DNA from: Massilia endophytica | GTDB taxonomy: Bacteria; Pseudomonadota; Gammaproteobacteria; Burkholderiales; Burkholderiaceae_D | DNA length: 64,000 nucleotides | Direction of reading: 5' to 3' | Assembly: GCF_021165955.1 (NCBI RefSeq) | Contig: NZ_CP088952.1 | Location: 4,154,001-4,218,000, forward strand | In this document: one piece after another, positions 52,235 to 59,985 of the stretch | Layout: each line of letters begins with the position of its first letter | Numbering within the stretch: the first letter of the stretch is position 1 | Program-made: the position numbers and the translations under genes | Notes under the pieces: generated by a model | Told to the model about the DNA's origin: nothing | The model's input: the letters and a program-made list of their open reading frames with translations, nothing else | Databases searched by the model: none

Positions 52235-52978
52235 TTACTTCGCTGCGTTGCGCCGCGCGGCGGCGATCATCTGCTGCATGCCGTTCAGGTCCAGCGCGCC
52301 CGGCGCCACGCTGTCGCCGATGACGAAGCCGGGCGTGCCGTTGATGCCCAGGGGCGCGGCCATGGCCAGATTCTTTTCCAGTTCCTCGGTAACGGAGGTG
52401 CTGAACATGTCGGTGCGCAGGCGGTCGAGATCCAGGCCCTGGGCGGCGGCCAGCCCGAAGAGAGCCTTCTCGTCCAGCGATTCGGCGCTGAACAGGGCAT
52501 CGTGCAGGGGCTGGTATTTGTTCTGGCGCTCGGCGGCCAGCGCCATGCGCGCGGCGAGGATGGAATCGGGACCGAGAATCGGCAGCTGCTTGTAGACCAC
52601 GCGCACGCGCGGATCGCTGGCCAGCACTTCCTTCAGCACCGGGGCGGCGCGTTTGCAGTAGCCGCAGTGGTAGTCGAAGAATTCGACGATGGTCACGTCA
52701 CCGTCCGGATTGCCCGCCACGGGCGACGAGGCCTGCGCGAACAGTTCCTTGTGCAGGGCGCCGACGGCGACTTTCGCCTTGGCTTCGGCGGCCGCGGCCT
52801 CCTGGCGCTGCAGCACCGCGAAGGCTTCGCGCAGTACCGATGGATTTTTCAGCAGATAGTTGTGAACGATGGCTTCGGTCTTCGCAACATCCGGTTCACT
52901 CTTCGATGGTTTGGCCGGCGCGGCGGCCGCAGCCGCGCACAGGCCCAGCAGCATGCCGGCCAGAAGTCCCTGCTTCAT
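52235..52978 (-). CDS. DsbA/Com1-like periplasmic thiol oxidoreductase
   Basis: 247 residues, signal peptide MKQGLLAGMLLGLCAAAAAA. Thioredoxin fold with active-site CGYC (VEFFDYHCGYCKRAAPVLKE) and the cis-Pro loop GINGTPGFVIGD. An N-terminal helical extension (YLLKNPSVLREAFAVLQRQE) matches the Com1/ScsC-type DsbA proteins. Likely forms or isomerises disulphides. First gene of the operon feeding the Cys-rich protein, lectin-like protein and secretin. Confidence 0.9.
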   Translation of the reverse strand: MKQGLLAGMLLGLCAAAAAAPAKPSKSEPDVAKTEAIVHNYLLKNPSVLREAFAVLQRQEAAAAEAKAKVAVGALHKELFAQASSPVAGNPDGDVTIVEFFDYHCGYCKRAAPVLKEVLASDPRVRVVYKQLPILGPDSILAARMALAAERQNKYQPLHDALFSAESLDEKALFGLAAAQGLDLDRLRTDMFSTSVTEELEKNLAMAAPLGINGTPGFVIGDSVAPGALDLNGMQQMIAAARRNAAK

Positions 52979-53030
52979 GTCTATCCCCTTGGTTAATATT
53001 GCCGGGATAGTATTTTTGTTGGGAAAGTTT

Positions 53031-53056
53031 GTCTGTAGCACGAATGTGCTACAGAC
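53031..53056. promoter_or_regulatory. Perfect inverted repeat in the divergent promoter region (likely operator)
   Basis: GTCTGTAGCAC (53031-53041) and GTGCTACAGAC (53046-53056) are exact reverse complements around GAAT. It sits between the secretin operon and the response regulator gene, 33 bp before the latter's ATG. No U-tract follows, so a protein-binding site is favoured, with the adjacent NarL-type regulator the obvious candidate. Confidence 0.7.
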
Positions 53057-53088
53057 TGCTGCGTCCGGCAGCGTAGAATGGGCCGATC

Positions 53089-53760
53089 ATGCTGAACTCC
53101 GCCCCTCCGTCCCCCATTCACGTCGCCATCGTCGAGGACGACCTGCGCTTCAGCGCCGAGCTGGCGCAGGTGCTGCAGGAGGCGCCGGACCTGCGCCTGG
53201 CGGGCAGCGCCGAGACTCTTGCGGAGGGCCTCGCCCTGCTGGAGCGCCCGCCCGCCGACGTGCTGCTGGTGGACCTGGGCCTTCCCGACGGCTCGGGCAT
53301 CGAAATGATCCGCAGCGCCGCCGTGAAGTGGCCCAGCTGCAGCATCATGGTCAGCACGAATTTCGGCGACGAGACCCACGTAATGCGCTCCATCGAAGCG
53401 GGCGCCTCCGGCTACCTGCTGAAGGACAGCTCGCCCAGCCGCATCACCGAGGAGATCCGCAGCCTGGCGAGCGGAGGAAGCCCCATCAGCCCCATCATCG
53501 CGCGCCAGGTGCTGGCGCGCTTCCGCCAGCGCAGCGCCGCCGCGCCCCAGCCGGAAGAAACCTCTCCCCTCTCCGCGCGCGAGAAGGAAGTGCTGGATTT
53601 GATCACCAAGGGCTACACCGCGCAGGAGATTGCGCGCCTGATGCAGCTCTCGCATTTCACGGTGCGCACCTTCGTGCGCCGCATCTACGGGAAGCTGAAA
53701 GTGACCTCGAAGGCTGAAGCCATCTTCGAAGCGCGCAGCCAGGGATTGCTCCCGGATTGA
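53089..53760 (+). CDS. NarL/FixJ-type response regulator
   Basis: 223 residues. Receiver domain with phospho-acceptor D in LLVDLGLPDG and acidic pocket VEDD; C-terminal LuxR-type HTH (SAREKEVLDLITKGYTAQEI then LMQLSHFTVRTFVRRIYGKL). It overlaps or abuts the histidine kinase gene (stop at 53758-53760, kinase ATG at 53763), forming a two-component operon that faces the secretin operon. Confidence 0.93.
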   Translation: MLNSAPPSPIHVAIVEDDLRFSAELAQVLQEAPDLRLAGSAETLAEGLALLERPPADVLLVDLGLPDGSGIEMIRSAAVKWPSCSIMVSTNFGDETHVMRSIEAGASGYLLKDSSPSRITEEIRSLASGGSPISPIIARQVLARFRQRSAAAPQPEETSPLSAREKEVLDLITKGYTAQEIARLMQLSHFTVRTFVRRIYGKLKVTSKAEAIFEARSQGLLPD

Positions 53761-53762
53761 AC

Positions 53763-55700
53763 ATGGGTTCCCGTACCGCCTCGCTTTTTACTTATCTGCT
53801 GCTGCCCCTTTCGCTGGCCCTGCTTGCCGCGGCAGGCGCTGCCTACCTTGGTGCGGATAATCGCCCCTCCGCCAGCCTGCGCCTGGAACAGGCGGACTGG
53901 CAGAACGTGACCGTTCCCGCCTTCAGCGATGCGCCGCAAATGCAGGACGCTGCCGCCCTCCCCCGGAACTGGCAGCGTGTGGAATTGCCGCTGGCGCCGC
54001 CCGTCGCCCTCCTGCGCCAGGCCCGCCCGCCGGGCGAACGGCCCGCAGTGATCGTGACCTGGCTGCGCCTGCGACCCGGCACGCTGCCGTTGACGGCGCA
54101 CCCGCTGGCCCTGTATGGCGCGCGCATCAAGACCGATGGCACCATTGCCGTCTACATCGACGGCCAGCTCGCCTATCGCGACCAGCAGGATGGGTTGCGC
54201 TGGAACAGCAGCCGTACCCCGCTCTGGTTCACCCTCGATTCCGGCAAGGAGCCGCGCGAGATTCTCCTGCGCCTGGAGCATTCGGAGCGATCCCGGGTGG
54301 CCGCGAGTTCCTTCTGGCTGGGACCTGTGGACGCGCTGCGTCCGCGCTACCTGGTGCGGCAATGGCTGCAGCAGGAGCTGCCCTCGATGCTGAGCGCGGC
54401 CTTCCTCGCGGTGGGCCTGTTCGCCCTCTTCGTGTGGCTGCGGCGGCGGGATGAAACGGGTTACCTGCTCTTTTTCTGCCTCGGCGCCACCGCCTTTTTC
54501 CGCACGCTGCATTTCTACTCATCGCTGCCCATCCGGAACGACTGGTTCGCCTGGCTCACGGTCAACTCCCTGTTCTGGCTCGTGCTGGTGGTGCACATCT
54601 TCCTGCTGCAGCTGCATGGCCGTCCGCAGCGCGCGTTCACCGGCTTCCTTGTGGCACTGACAGTTTCCGTCGCCCTGCTCACGCAGCCGCTGCTGCCGCT
54701 CCTGCACAACACGCCCAAGGTTACGCCACTGATCTACGTTGTGGCGGCGCTCATGGGCGCGGCGGTGTGCGCCGCAGGCATTGCCGCGTCGTGGCGGCGG
54801 TCCGGCGAAGGCATGCCTGTGGCCTGCGGCATCGGCATCTGCGTCCTGCTCGGGATAAGCGACTGGCTGCTGCAGAATAATTTCGTCAGTCCGGAAGGCT
54901 GGTATCTCGGCGCCTACACCAACGCAATCTGCTTCGCCACCTTCGGTTCGCTGATGTACCGGCGCTACCTGAGCGCCATCGAGGAGGCCGAACAGCTCAA
55001 CGCGAGCCTGGCGCACAGGCTGCGCGCACGCGAGGCGGAATTGGAAGAAAGCCACCGCCGCCTGCGCGACATCGAGCTGCGCCAGACCATCAGCGAAGAG
55101 CGGCAGCGCCTGATGCAGGACATGCACGACGGCTTCGGCTCCTCGCTGATCGGCGCCATCCGCTCCGTGGAACATGGCAGGATCACCGACGCGCAAGTGT
55201 CGCGCATCCTCAAGGACTGCCTGGACGACCTGAAGCTCACCATCGACTCGATGGAACCTGTGGAATCCGACTTGCTTCTGCTGCTGGCCACGCTGCGCTT
55301 CCGCCTCGAACCGCGCCTTGAAGGCAGCAACATCGGCCTGCGCTGGGAAGTGCAGGAAGTGCCAGCGCTGCCTTGGCTGGACCCTTCGCGCGCCCTGCAT
55401 GTGCTGCGCATTCTCCAGGAGTGCGTGGCCAATATCCTGCGCCATACCCGCGCCACGGAAATCCGCGTTCGCACGGCAGCGTCCAGCGACGGAGTGCAGG
55501 TCAGTATCGAGGACAACGGCCAGGGCTTCGATCCAGACCGCGCCCTCGCTGCGGGCAGCGGCCGCGGCCTCCAGAACCAGCGCCGCCGCGCCGCCGTCCT
55601 TGGCGGCACGGTGCGCTGGGAGAGCGGGCCCGAAGGAACACGCTTCACCCTCTGGCTTCCGCTGTGCGCGCCCGGCCAGAAGGCCGCCGAAGCAGCCTAG
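53763..55700 (+). CDS. Membrane sensor histidine kinase (7TM, HisKA_3)
   Basis: 645 residues. N-terminal hydrophobic segment, a ~160-residue periplasmic beta-rich domain (VYIDGQLAYRDQQDGLRWNS), then seven membrane segments, an architecture like 7TMR-DISM receptors. A coiled coil leads to HisKA_3 with H in MQDMHDGFGSSLIGAI, and an HATPase with N-box and DNGQGFDP. Partner of the adjacent NarL-type regulator. A TTG two codons upstream (53757), overlapping the regulator stop, is an alternative start. Confidence 0.9.
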   Translation: MGSRTASLFTYLLLPLSLALLAAAGAAYLGADNRPSASLRLEQADWQNVTVPAFSDAPQMQDAAALPRNWQRVELPLAPPVALLRQARPPGERPAVIVTWLRLRPGTLPLTAHPLALYGARIKTDGTIAVYIDGQLAYRDQQDGLRWNSSRTPLWFTLDSGKEPREILLRLEHSERSRVAASSFWLGPVDALRPRYLVRQWLQQELPSMLSAAFLAVGLFALFVWLRRRDETGYLLFFCLGATAFFRTLHFYSSLPIRNDWFAWLTVNSLFWLVLVVHIFLLQLHGRPQRAFTGFLVALTVSVALLTQPLLPLLHNTPKVTPLIYVVAALMGAAVCAAGIAASWRRSGEGMPVACGIGICVLLGISDWLLQNNFVSPEGWYLGAYTNAICFATFGSLMYRRYLSAIEEAEQLNASLAHRLRAREAELEESHRRLRDIELRQTISEERQRLMQDMHDGFGSSLIGAIRSVEHGRITDAQVSRILKDCLDDLKLTIDSMEPVESDLLLLLATLRFRLEPRLEGSNIGLRWEVQEVPALPWLDPSRALHVLRILQECVANILRHTRATEIRVRTAASSDGVQVSIEDNGQGFDPDRALAAGSGRGLQNQRRRAAVLGGTVRWESGPEGTRFTLWLPLCAPGQKAAEAA

Positions 55701-57298
55701 CGGGGCGTTACGCGGAAATAGTCCGCTTCCAGATAGCCCTTTCCTGGCGCGTCGCCGGCGCTGAAGAGCCCCATTTGCGCGCCAACCCACCGCCCTTTCG
55801 ACACTGCGAACGCCGGGCCGGCGCCGGTGAAGGACTGGCCGTCCACGCTGTAGGAGAAGATGGCGCGGCTGTCCGCAGTCACCTGCATGCGCAGGTACAG
55901 GGATGCAGGAGCATCCTCCCGGAGCAATGCCGCCTGCTCCCGGCAAGGCGGCGCGGCGGAAGCACAGGTGGCGTACACCAGCTGGAGGCGCCCGCCGCGC
56001 TGCCGCAGTCCGATCCACGCGTAGCTCAAGCCGTTCATGATGAGCCCAGCACGGTCGCCTTCTCCCGCGCCATGCAGCGCGATGCGCGTATCGACGACAA
56101 AGGCGGGCCCCGGCAGTTTCTGTGTCAGGAGATTTGGCGCCATGCGTACCGAGTCGGGAGCTGCGGCTTGTGTAGTCAGCCGCAGCCAGCCTTCACGCGC
56201 TGTCAGCGAACTCCACCCAGCCTGGGGATTCGCATTCCACTGCCATTGCGCGCCGAGCTGCGTGCCATTGAATTCGTCGCTCGCAGCCGGGGCCTGCGCG
56301 GTTTGCCCCAGCACCGGCTTGCGCCACTCGGCGACGGGATTGCCCGTGCCCGGCTTGGGACCGGGCTGGCCGATGAGCGGCCAGCCGTCCTGCCACTGCA
56401 TGGGCTGGAGGTGGACGATGCGGCCGAAGGCCTGCTTGTCCTGGAAGTGGAAGAACCAGTCGCTGCCATCCTGCGCGCTGACCCAGGCGCCCTGGTGGGG
56501 CCCGTTCACCGGCGTTCCGCCCTGCTCCATCACGATGCGCGCTTCATACGGTCCCCTGATGCTGCGCGAACGGAAGACGCTTTGCCAGCCCACCTCCACG
56601 CCACCGGCGGGCGCAAACACGTAGTACCAGCCATTGTGCTTGTACAGCTTGGGGCCTTCCAATGTGCGGTAGCCGGGCAACTGGTTGCCGTCGATGACCA
56701 CCTCGCCCTGTTCGTCCAGCAGGCGCTTCGCGTCCGGCGACATGGCACGCAGGGTCAGCACGTTGTTGAAGCCCGCACGGCTCTTGGCCCACGCATGCAG
56801 CAGCCACGCCTTGCCGTCGTCATCCCACAGCGGCGTGGGGTCGATGATGCCTTTCCCCGCCAGCAGCAGGCGGGGCTCGCTCCATGGTCCCGCGAAGTTC
56901 TCGGCGGTGATGACGTAGACGCCGAAGTCGGGGTCCGGATAGAAGATCCAGAACTTGCCGTCGTGGTAGCGCAGGCAGGGCGCCCACACTCCATCGCCAT
57001 AGCGCGGCTGGGAGAAATGCGTCTGCGGCACAAGGCGCGGCAGCGCGTGCCCGGCCAGGCTCCAGTTGACCATGTCCTTCGAAGTGAGGAGCGGCAGCCC
57101 GGGAACGCTGTTGAAGCTCGACGCCGTCATGTAATAGGTGTCGCCGACGCGGATCACGTCCGGGTCGGAATAGTCGGCATGCAGGATGGGATTGCGGTAG
57201 CGCCCATTACCCAGGTCGGCGGACCATTCCGGCTCAACGGCAAGCGCCTGGAGGGACGCCACCAGCAGAACTCCCGCAAAAATCGTGGACTTCATCAT
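55697..57298 (-). CDS. GH43 family glycoside hydrolase, exported
   Basis: 533 residues. Signal peptide MMKSTIFAGVLLVASLQALA; five-bladed propeller with catalytic Asp in HADYSDPDVIRVG, the pKa-modulating Asp in GIIDPTPLWDDDG and the acid Glu in RTLEGPKLYKHNG. A C-terminal beta-sandwich (about 340-530) is of the type that follows GH43_12 enzymes. Likely a xylosidase or arabinofuranosidase acting on plant polysaccharide fragments. Its stop region overlaps the kinase gene end by 4 bp. Confidence 0.9.
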   Translation of the reverse strand: MMKSTIFAGVLLVASLQALAVEPEWSADLGNGRYRNPILHADYSDPDVIRVGDTYYMTASSFNSVPGLPLLTSKDMVNWSLAGHALPRLVPQTHFSQPRYGDGVWAPCLRYHDGKFWIFYPDPDFGVYVITAENFAGPWSEPRLLLAGKGIIDPTPLWDDDGKAWLLHAWAKSRAGFNNVLTLRAMSPDAKRLLDEQGEVVIDGNQLPGYRTLEGPKLYKHNGWYYVFAPAGGVEVGWQSVFRSRSIRGPYEARIVMEQGGTPVNGPHQGAWVSAQDGSDWFFHFQDKQAFGRIVHLQPMQWQDGWPLIGQPGPKPGTGNPVAEWRKPVLGQTAQAPAASDEFNGTQLGAQWQWNANPQAGWSSLTAREGWLRLTTQAAAPDSVRMAPNLLTQKLPGPAFVVDTRIALHGAGEGDRAGLIMNGLSYAWIGLRQRGGRLQLVYATCASAAPPCREQAALLREDAPASLYLRMQVTADSRAIFSYSVDGQSFTGAGPAFAVSKGRWVGAQMGLFSAGDAPGKGYLEADYFRVTPR

Positions 57299-57423
57299 CC
57301 CTCCGTTTTTGGCATGACCAGATAGTAATTTGGTCCGGCCAATTTGACAAGCGTGAGAATGCGATAGTTTTGAAAGCGCGCCAGTACAGCATAATGTCGC
57401 GGTCTTCGATTTCCTTCAGTCCC

Positions 57424-58362
57424 ATGAAACCCTTCCGCCTTTGCCTGCTGCTCCCACTGCTCCTGCAGCTTCCCGTCCACGCCCAATCGGAATGCAAATA
57501 TTCCGAGCTGCTGACTCTTCCCGTTGCAAAGATGAAGACGGCGGCAGCGCTCTCGGTATCCGGCCAGATCAACGGCGAAGCCGCCGACATGCTGCTTGAT
57601 ACAGGCGCCGAGAAAACCTTCCTTGTGCGCCGCGAAATGGAGAAACGCAAGGTAGTAATGGAGGGCGTGCCCGAGATGGTGCGGGGGGTTGGCGGCGTAC
57701 AGACCGTGTTTGCCGCCAAGCCGCGCGAGGTAGGGGTTGGCCCCATCCTCACGCGCAACAAGCGCTTCCCTGTCGTGGATTCGCTGGCGAACCTGAACGT
57801 GGCCGCCGTTCTCGGCTCCGACTTCCTGCTGCAGACCGATATGGAGCTGAATCTGCGTGAGGGCAGCGTCAAGTTCTTCCAGGCGAAAGGCTGCGCGGAC
57901 CGCGGGCTCTCCTATTGGGATCCGGACGCAATGAGCGTGCCGCTGGTCGAGATGCAGAAAGGCGGCCGTCCGATTGTGGAGGTGATGCTGAATGGCGTAA
58001 AGGGCCGCGCGCTGATCGACACGGGGGCGTCACGTTCCATCGTTAAAAAGCACTTCGCGGAGAAAGCCGGTTTTTCCGCCGACAAGGCAGCTCCGCCGGT
58101 CCGCATGGCCGGTAACGGCATCGGCACCGAGGCGAACGATTTCTGGAGCGCGGATTTCGACAGCTTTGCCGTCGGCAGCGAAACCATCCGCAAGCCCCAG
58201 CTCCAGGTGATCTCCCTGCCGCGCCATGGCGATGACACACACGACATGATTCTGGGCCTGGACTTCCTGTGGGCGCACCGCCTGCTGATCTCCGTGAGCC
58301 AGGAGCGGATGTACTTCAGCTATCTCGGCGGCGATGTATTTTCCAGCCTGAAACGCTGGTAG
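57424..58362 (+). CDS. Retropepsin-like aspartic protease with two active-site motifs
   Basis: 312 residues, signal peptide MKPFRLCLLLPLLLQLPVHA. Two retropepsin-type modules in one chain: LLDTGAEKTFLV (about 56) and LIDTGASRSIVKKHF (about 198), each followed by a hydrophobic-hydrophobic-Gly strand (AAVLGSDFL; MILGLDFLWAH). Retroviral-type enzymes normally supply one Asp per subunit, so this chain could form an internal pseudo-dimer. Periplasmic location is expected. Substrate unknown. Confidence 0.82.
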   Translation: MKPFRLCLLLPLLLQLPVHAQSECKYSELLTLPVAKMKTAAALSVSGQINGEAADMLLDTGAEKTFLVRREMEKRKVVMEGVPEMVRGVGGVQTVFAAKPREVGVGPILTRNKRFPVVDSLANLNVAAVLGSDFLLQTDMELNLREGSVKFFQAKGCADRGLSYWDPDAMSVPLVEMQKGGRPIVEVMLNGVKGRALIDTGASRSIVKKHFAEKAGFSADKAAPPVRMAGNGIGTEANDFWSADFDSFAVGSETIRKPQLQVISLPRHGDDTHDMILGLDFLWAHRLLISVSQERMYFSYLGGDVFSSLKRW

Positions 58363-58445
58363 GCGCGCTTATGTGAGATCGCGGCTATATGGCCGGGCGT
58401 GCGGACGGGATAATGGCACTCATCCCGTCCGTCCGGAGCACCTTC

Positions 58446-59684
58446 ATGGCAGAACGCGATCCGCTCGAAAGGCTGCGCCGCATGCGCAGGCTGGCCACCG
58501 GCCTGCTGCTGGCGATGAGCGCCCTGTTTGTCGCCGCGCGGCTGCTGCAGCACCGCGCGCCGTGGCTGGCTTTCGCCGCGGCGTTTGCGGAAGCGGCCAT
58601 GGTGGGCGCGCTGGCGGACTGGTTCGCCGTCACCGCCCTGTTCCGCCATCCCCTCGGCCTGCCCATTCCGCACACGGCCATCATCCCTCGCAACAAGGAC
58701 CGCATTGGCGCGAATATCGCGCAATTCCTGGAACATAACTTCATTACCCACGAAGTGCTGCGCAGCGAACTGGCGCAGGTGGACTTCGCGGGCGGAGCCG
58801 CGCGCTGGCTGGCGCGCGAAGAGAACAGCAAGGCTGTCGCCGAACGCCTCGCTGGTGCAGTGCCCGCCCTGCTGAAAATGGTTGAAGACCGCGACGCGGG
58901 CGAGTTCGTGCGCAAGGCCATGGCTTCCGCCCTGCAGGACGTGCGCCTCGCGCCAATGCTGGGCCAGATACTTTCCGTGCTCGTGGCGGGCCGCCAGCAT
59001 GTGCGCCTGCTGCAGCGCGTGCTGGCCATGGTCGCGCGCACGCTGGAAGAGAACCGCGACTACCTGCGCCAGAAGGTCCACGAGCATAGCCCGCGCTGGA
59101 TGCCGCGCATGATCGACGACAAATTCTTCGAACGCCTGATGGACGGCCTGCAAAGCATCCTCGACGATCTGGGCGACGAAGATAGCGAATGGCGCGCCCG
59201 TTTCCAGGCCGCGCTGGAAGACCTGATCGAACAGCTCGCGCATTCGCCGGAATACGAAGAGAAGCTGCGCGGCATGCTCGCGCGCGGCCTCGCACACCCG
59301 GTGTTTCGCGAATACGTGGGCGACGTGTGGCAGGACATCCGCGAACGCCTGCAAGCGGACGCCGACCTGCCGGAGTCGCGCACTACGGGCTACCTGCAAA
59401 GAGGACTGGCCGCCTTCGCGCGCACGCTGGCGGAAAACGACACCATCCGCGAACGGCTGAACGGCTGGCTGCGCGAGTTCGTTGCGGATGCGGTGGTGGA
59501 GCGGCGGGGCCTGATCGTGGCAGTCGTCCAGCGCGTGATCGACAAGTGGGACGCCGAAACCATTGCGCGCAAGCTGGAACTGCAGGTGGGTAGCGACCTG
59601 CAATTCATCCGCATCAATGGCACGCTGGTGGGCGGGGTGGTGGGACTGCTGCTTTACTGCGCCTCCCTGCTCCTCAGCCGCTAA
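58446..59684 (+). CDS. DUF445 family membrane protein
   Basis: 412 residues. Membrane segments flank the protein: near 17-60 (TGLLLAMSALFVAARLLQHR; AEAAMVGALADWFAVTALF with the family's ALADWFAVTALFRHP signature) and at the extreme C-terminus (VGGVVGLLLYCASLLLSR). The helical middle is typical of DUF445. Function unknown. Start at 58446 (MAERDPLERL) is preferred over 58389. Confidence 0.87.
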   Translation: MAERDPLERLRRMRRLATGLLLAMSALFVAARLLQHRAPWLAFAAAFAEAAMVGALADWFAVTALFRHPLGLPIPHTAIIPRNKDRIGANIAQFLEHNFITHEVLRSELAQVDFAGGAARWLAREENSKAVAERLAGAVPALLKMVEDRDAGEFVRKAMASALQDVRLAPMLGQILSVLVAGRQHVRLLQRVLAMVARTLEENRDYLRQKVHEHSPRWMPRMIDDKFFERLMDGLQSILDDLGDEDSEWRARFQAALEDLIEQLAHSPEYEEKLRGMLARGLAHPVFREYVGDVWQDIRERLQADADLPESRTTGYLQRGLAAFARTLAENDTIRERLNGWLREFVADAVVERRGLIVAVVQRVIDKWDAETIARKLELQVGSDLQFIRINGTLVGGVVGLLLYCASLLLSR

Positions 59685-59693
59685 AATAGCGCC

Positions 59694-59954
59694 ATGAACT
59701 GCCGCGACAACTGCGGGGCGTGCTGCACCGCCCCTTCCATCACCAGCCCGATACCCGGCATGCCGGAGGGGAAACCTGCGGGCGTACGATGCATTCAGCT
59801 CGGAGAGGACAACCGCTGCCGCATCTTCGGCAAGCCGGAACGGCCCGCGTTCTGCGGCGGCCTGCAGCCCTCCGAGGAGATGTGCGGAACAAGCCGCGAG
59901 CAGGCGATCCGCTGGCTGACGGACCTGGAACTGGCAACCGCTCCCGCTTGTTGA
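59694..59954 (+). CDS. YkgJ-family cysteine cluster protein
   Basis: 86 residues with an N-terminal CRDNCGACCTAPSI cluster and further cysteines (GVRCIQLGEDNRCRIFGKPE; AFCGGLQPSEEMCG), the YkgJ pattern of putative metal-binding cysteines. 9 nt downstream of the DUF445 gene, probably co-transcribed. Function unknown. Confidence 0.88.
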   Translation: MNCRDNCGACCTAPSITSPIPGMPEGKPAGVRCIQLGEDNRCRIFGKPERPAFCGGLQPSEEMCGTSREQAIRWLTDLELATAPAC

Positions 59955-59979
59955 CACTTGCGCAAGCGCGGCGCATGAT
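59951..59979 (+). promoter_or_regulatory. Possible promoter directly at the start of the eCIS-leader gene
   Basis: TTGACA (59951-59956), 17-bp spacer, CATGAT (59974-59979). A start site about 7 nt later would fall on or near the ATG at 59986, implying a leaderless mRNA. The -35 overlaps the preceding stop codon. Consensus match only. Confidence 0.4.
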
Positions 59980-59985
59980 GACATC

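Noticed and set aside
53031..53056. LexA box (CTGT ... ACAG)
   Set aside because: The half-sites are 14 bp apart, not 8; the dyad fits another regulator.
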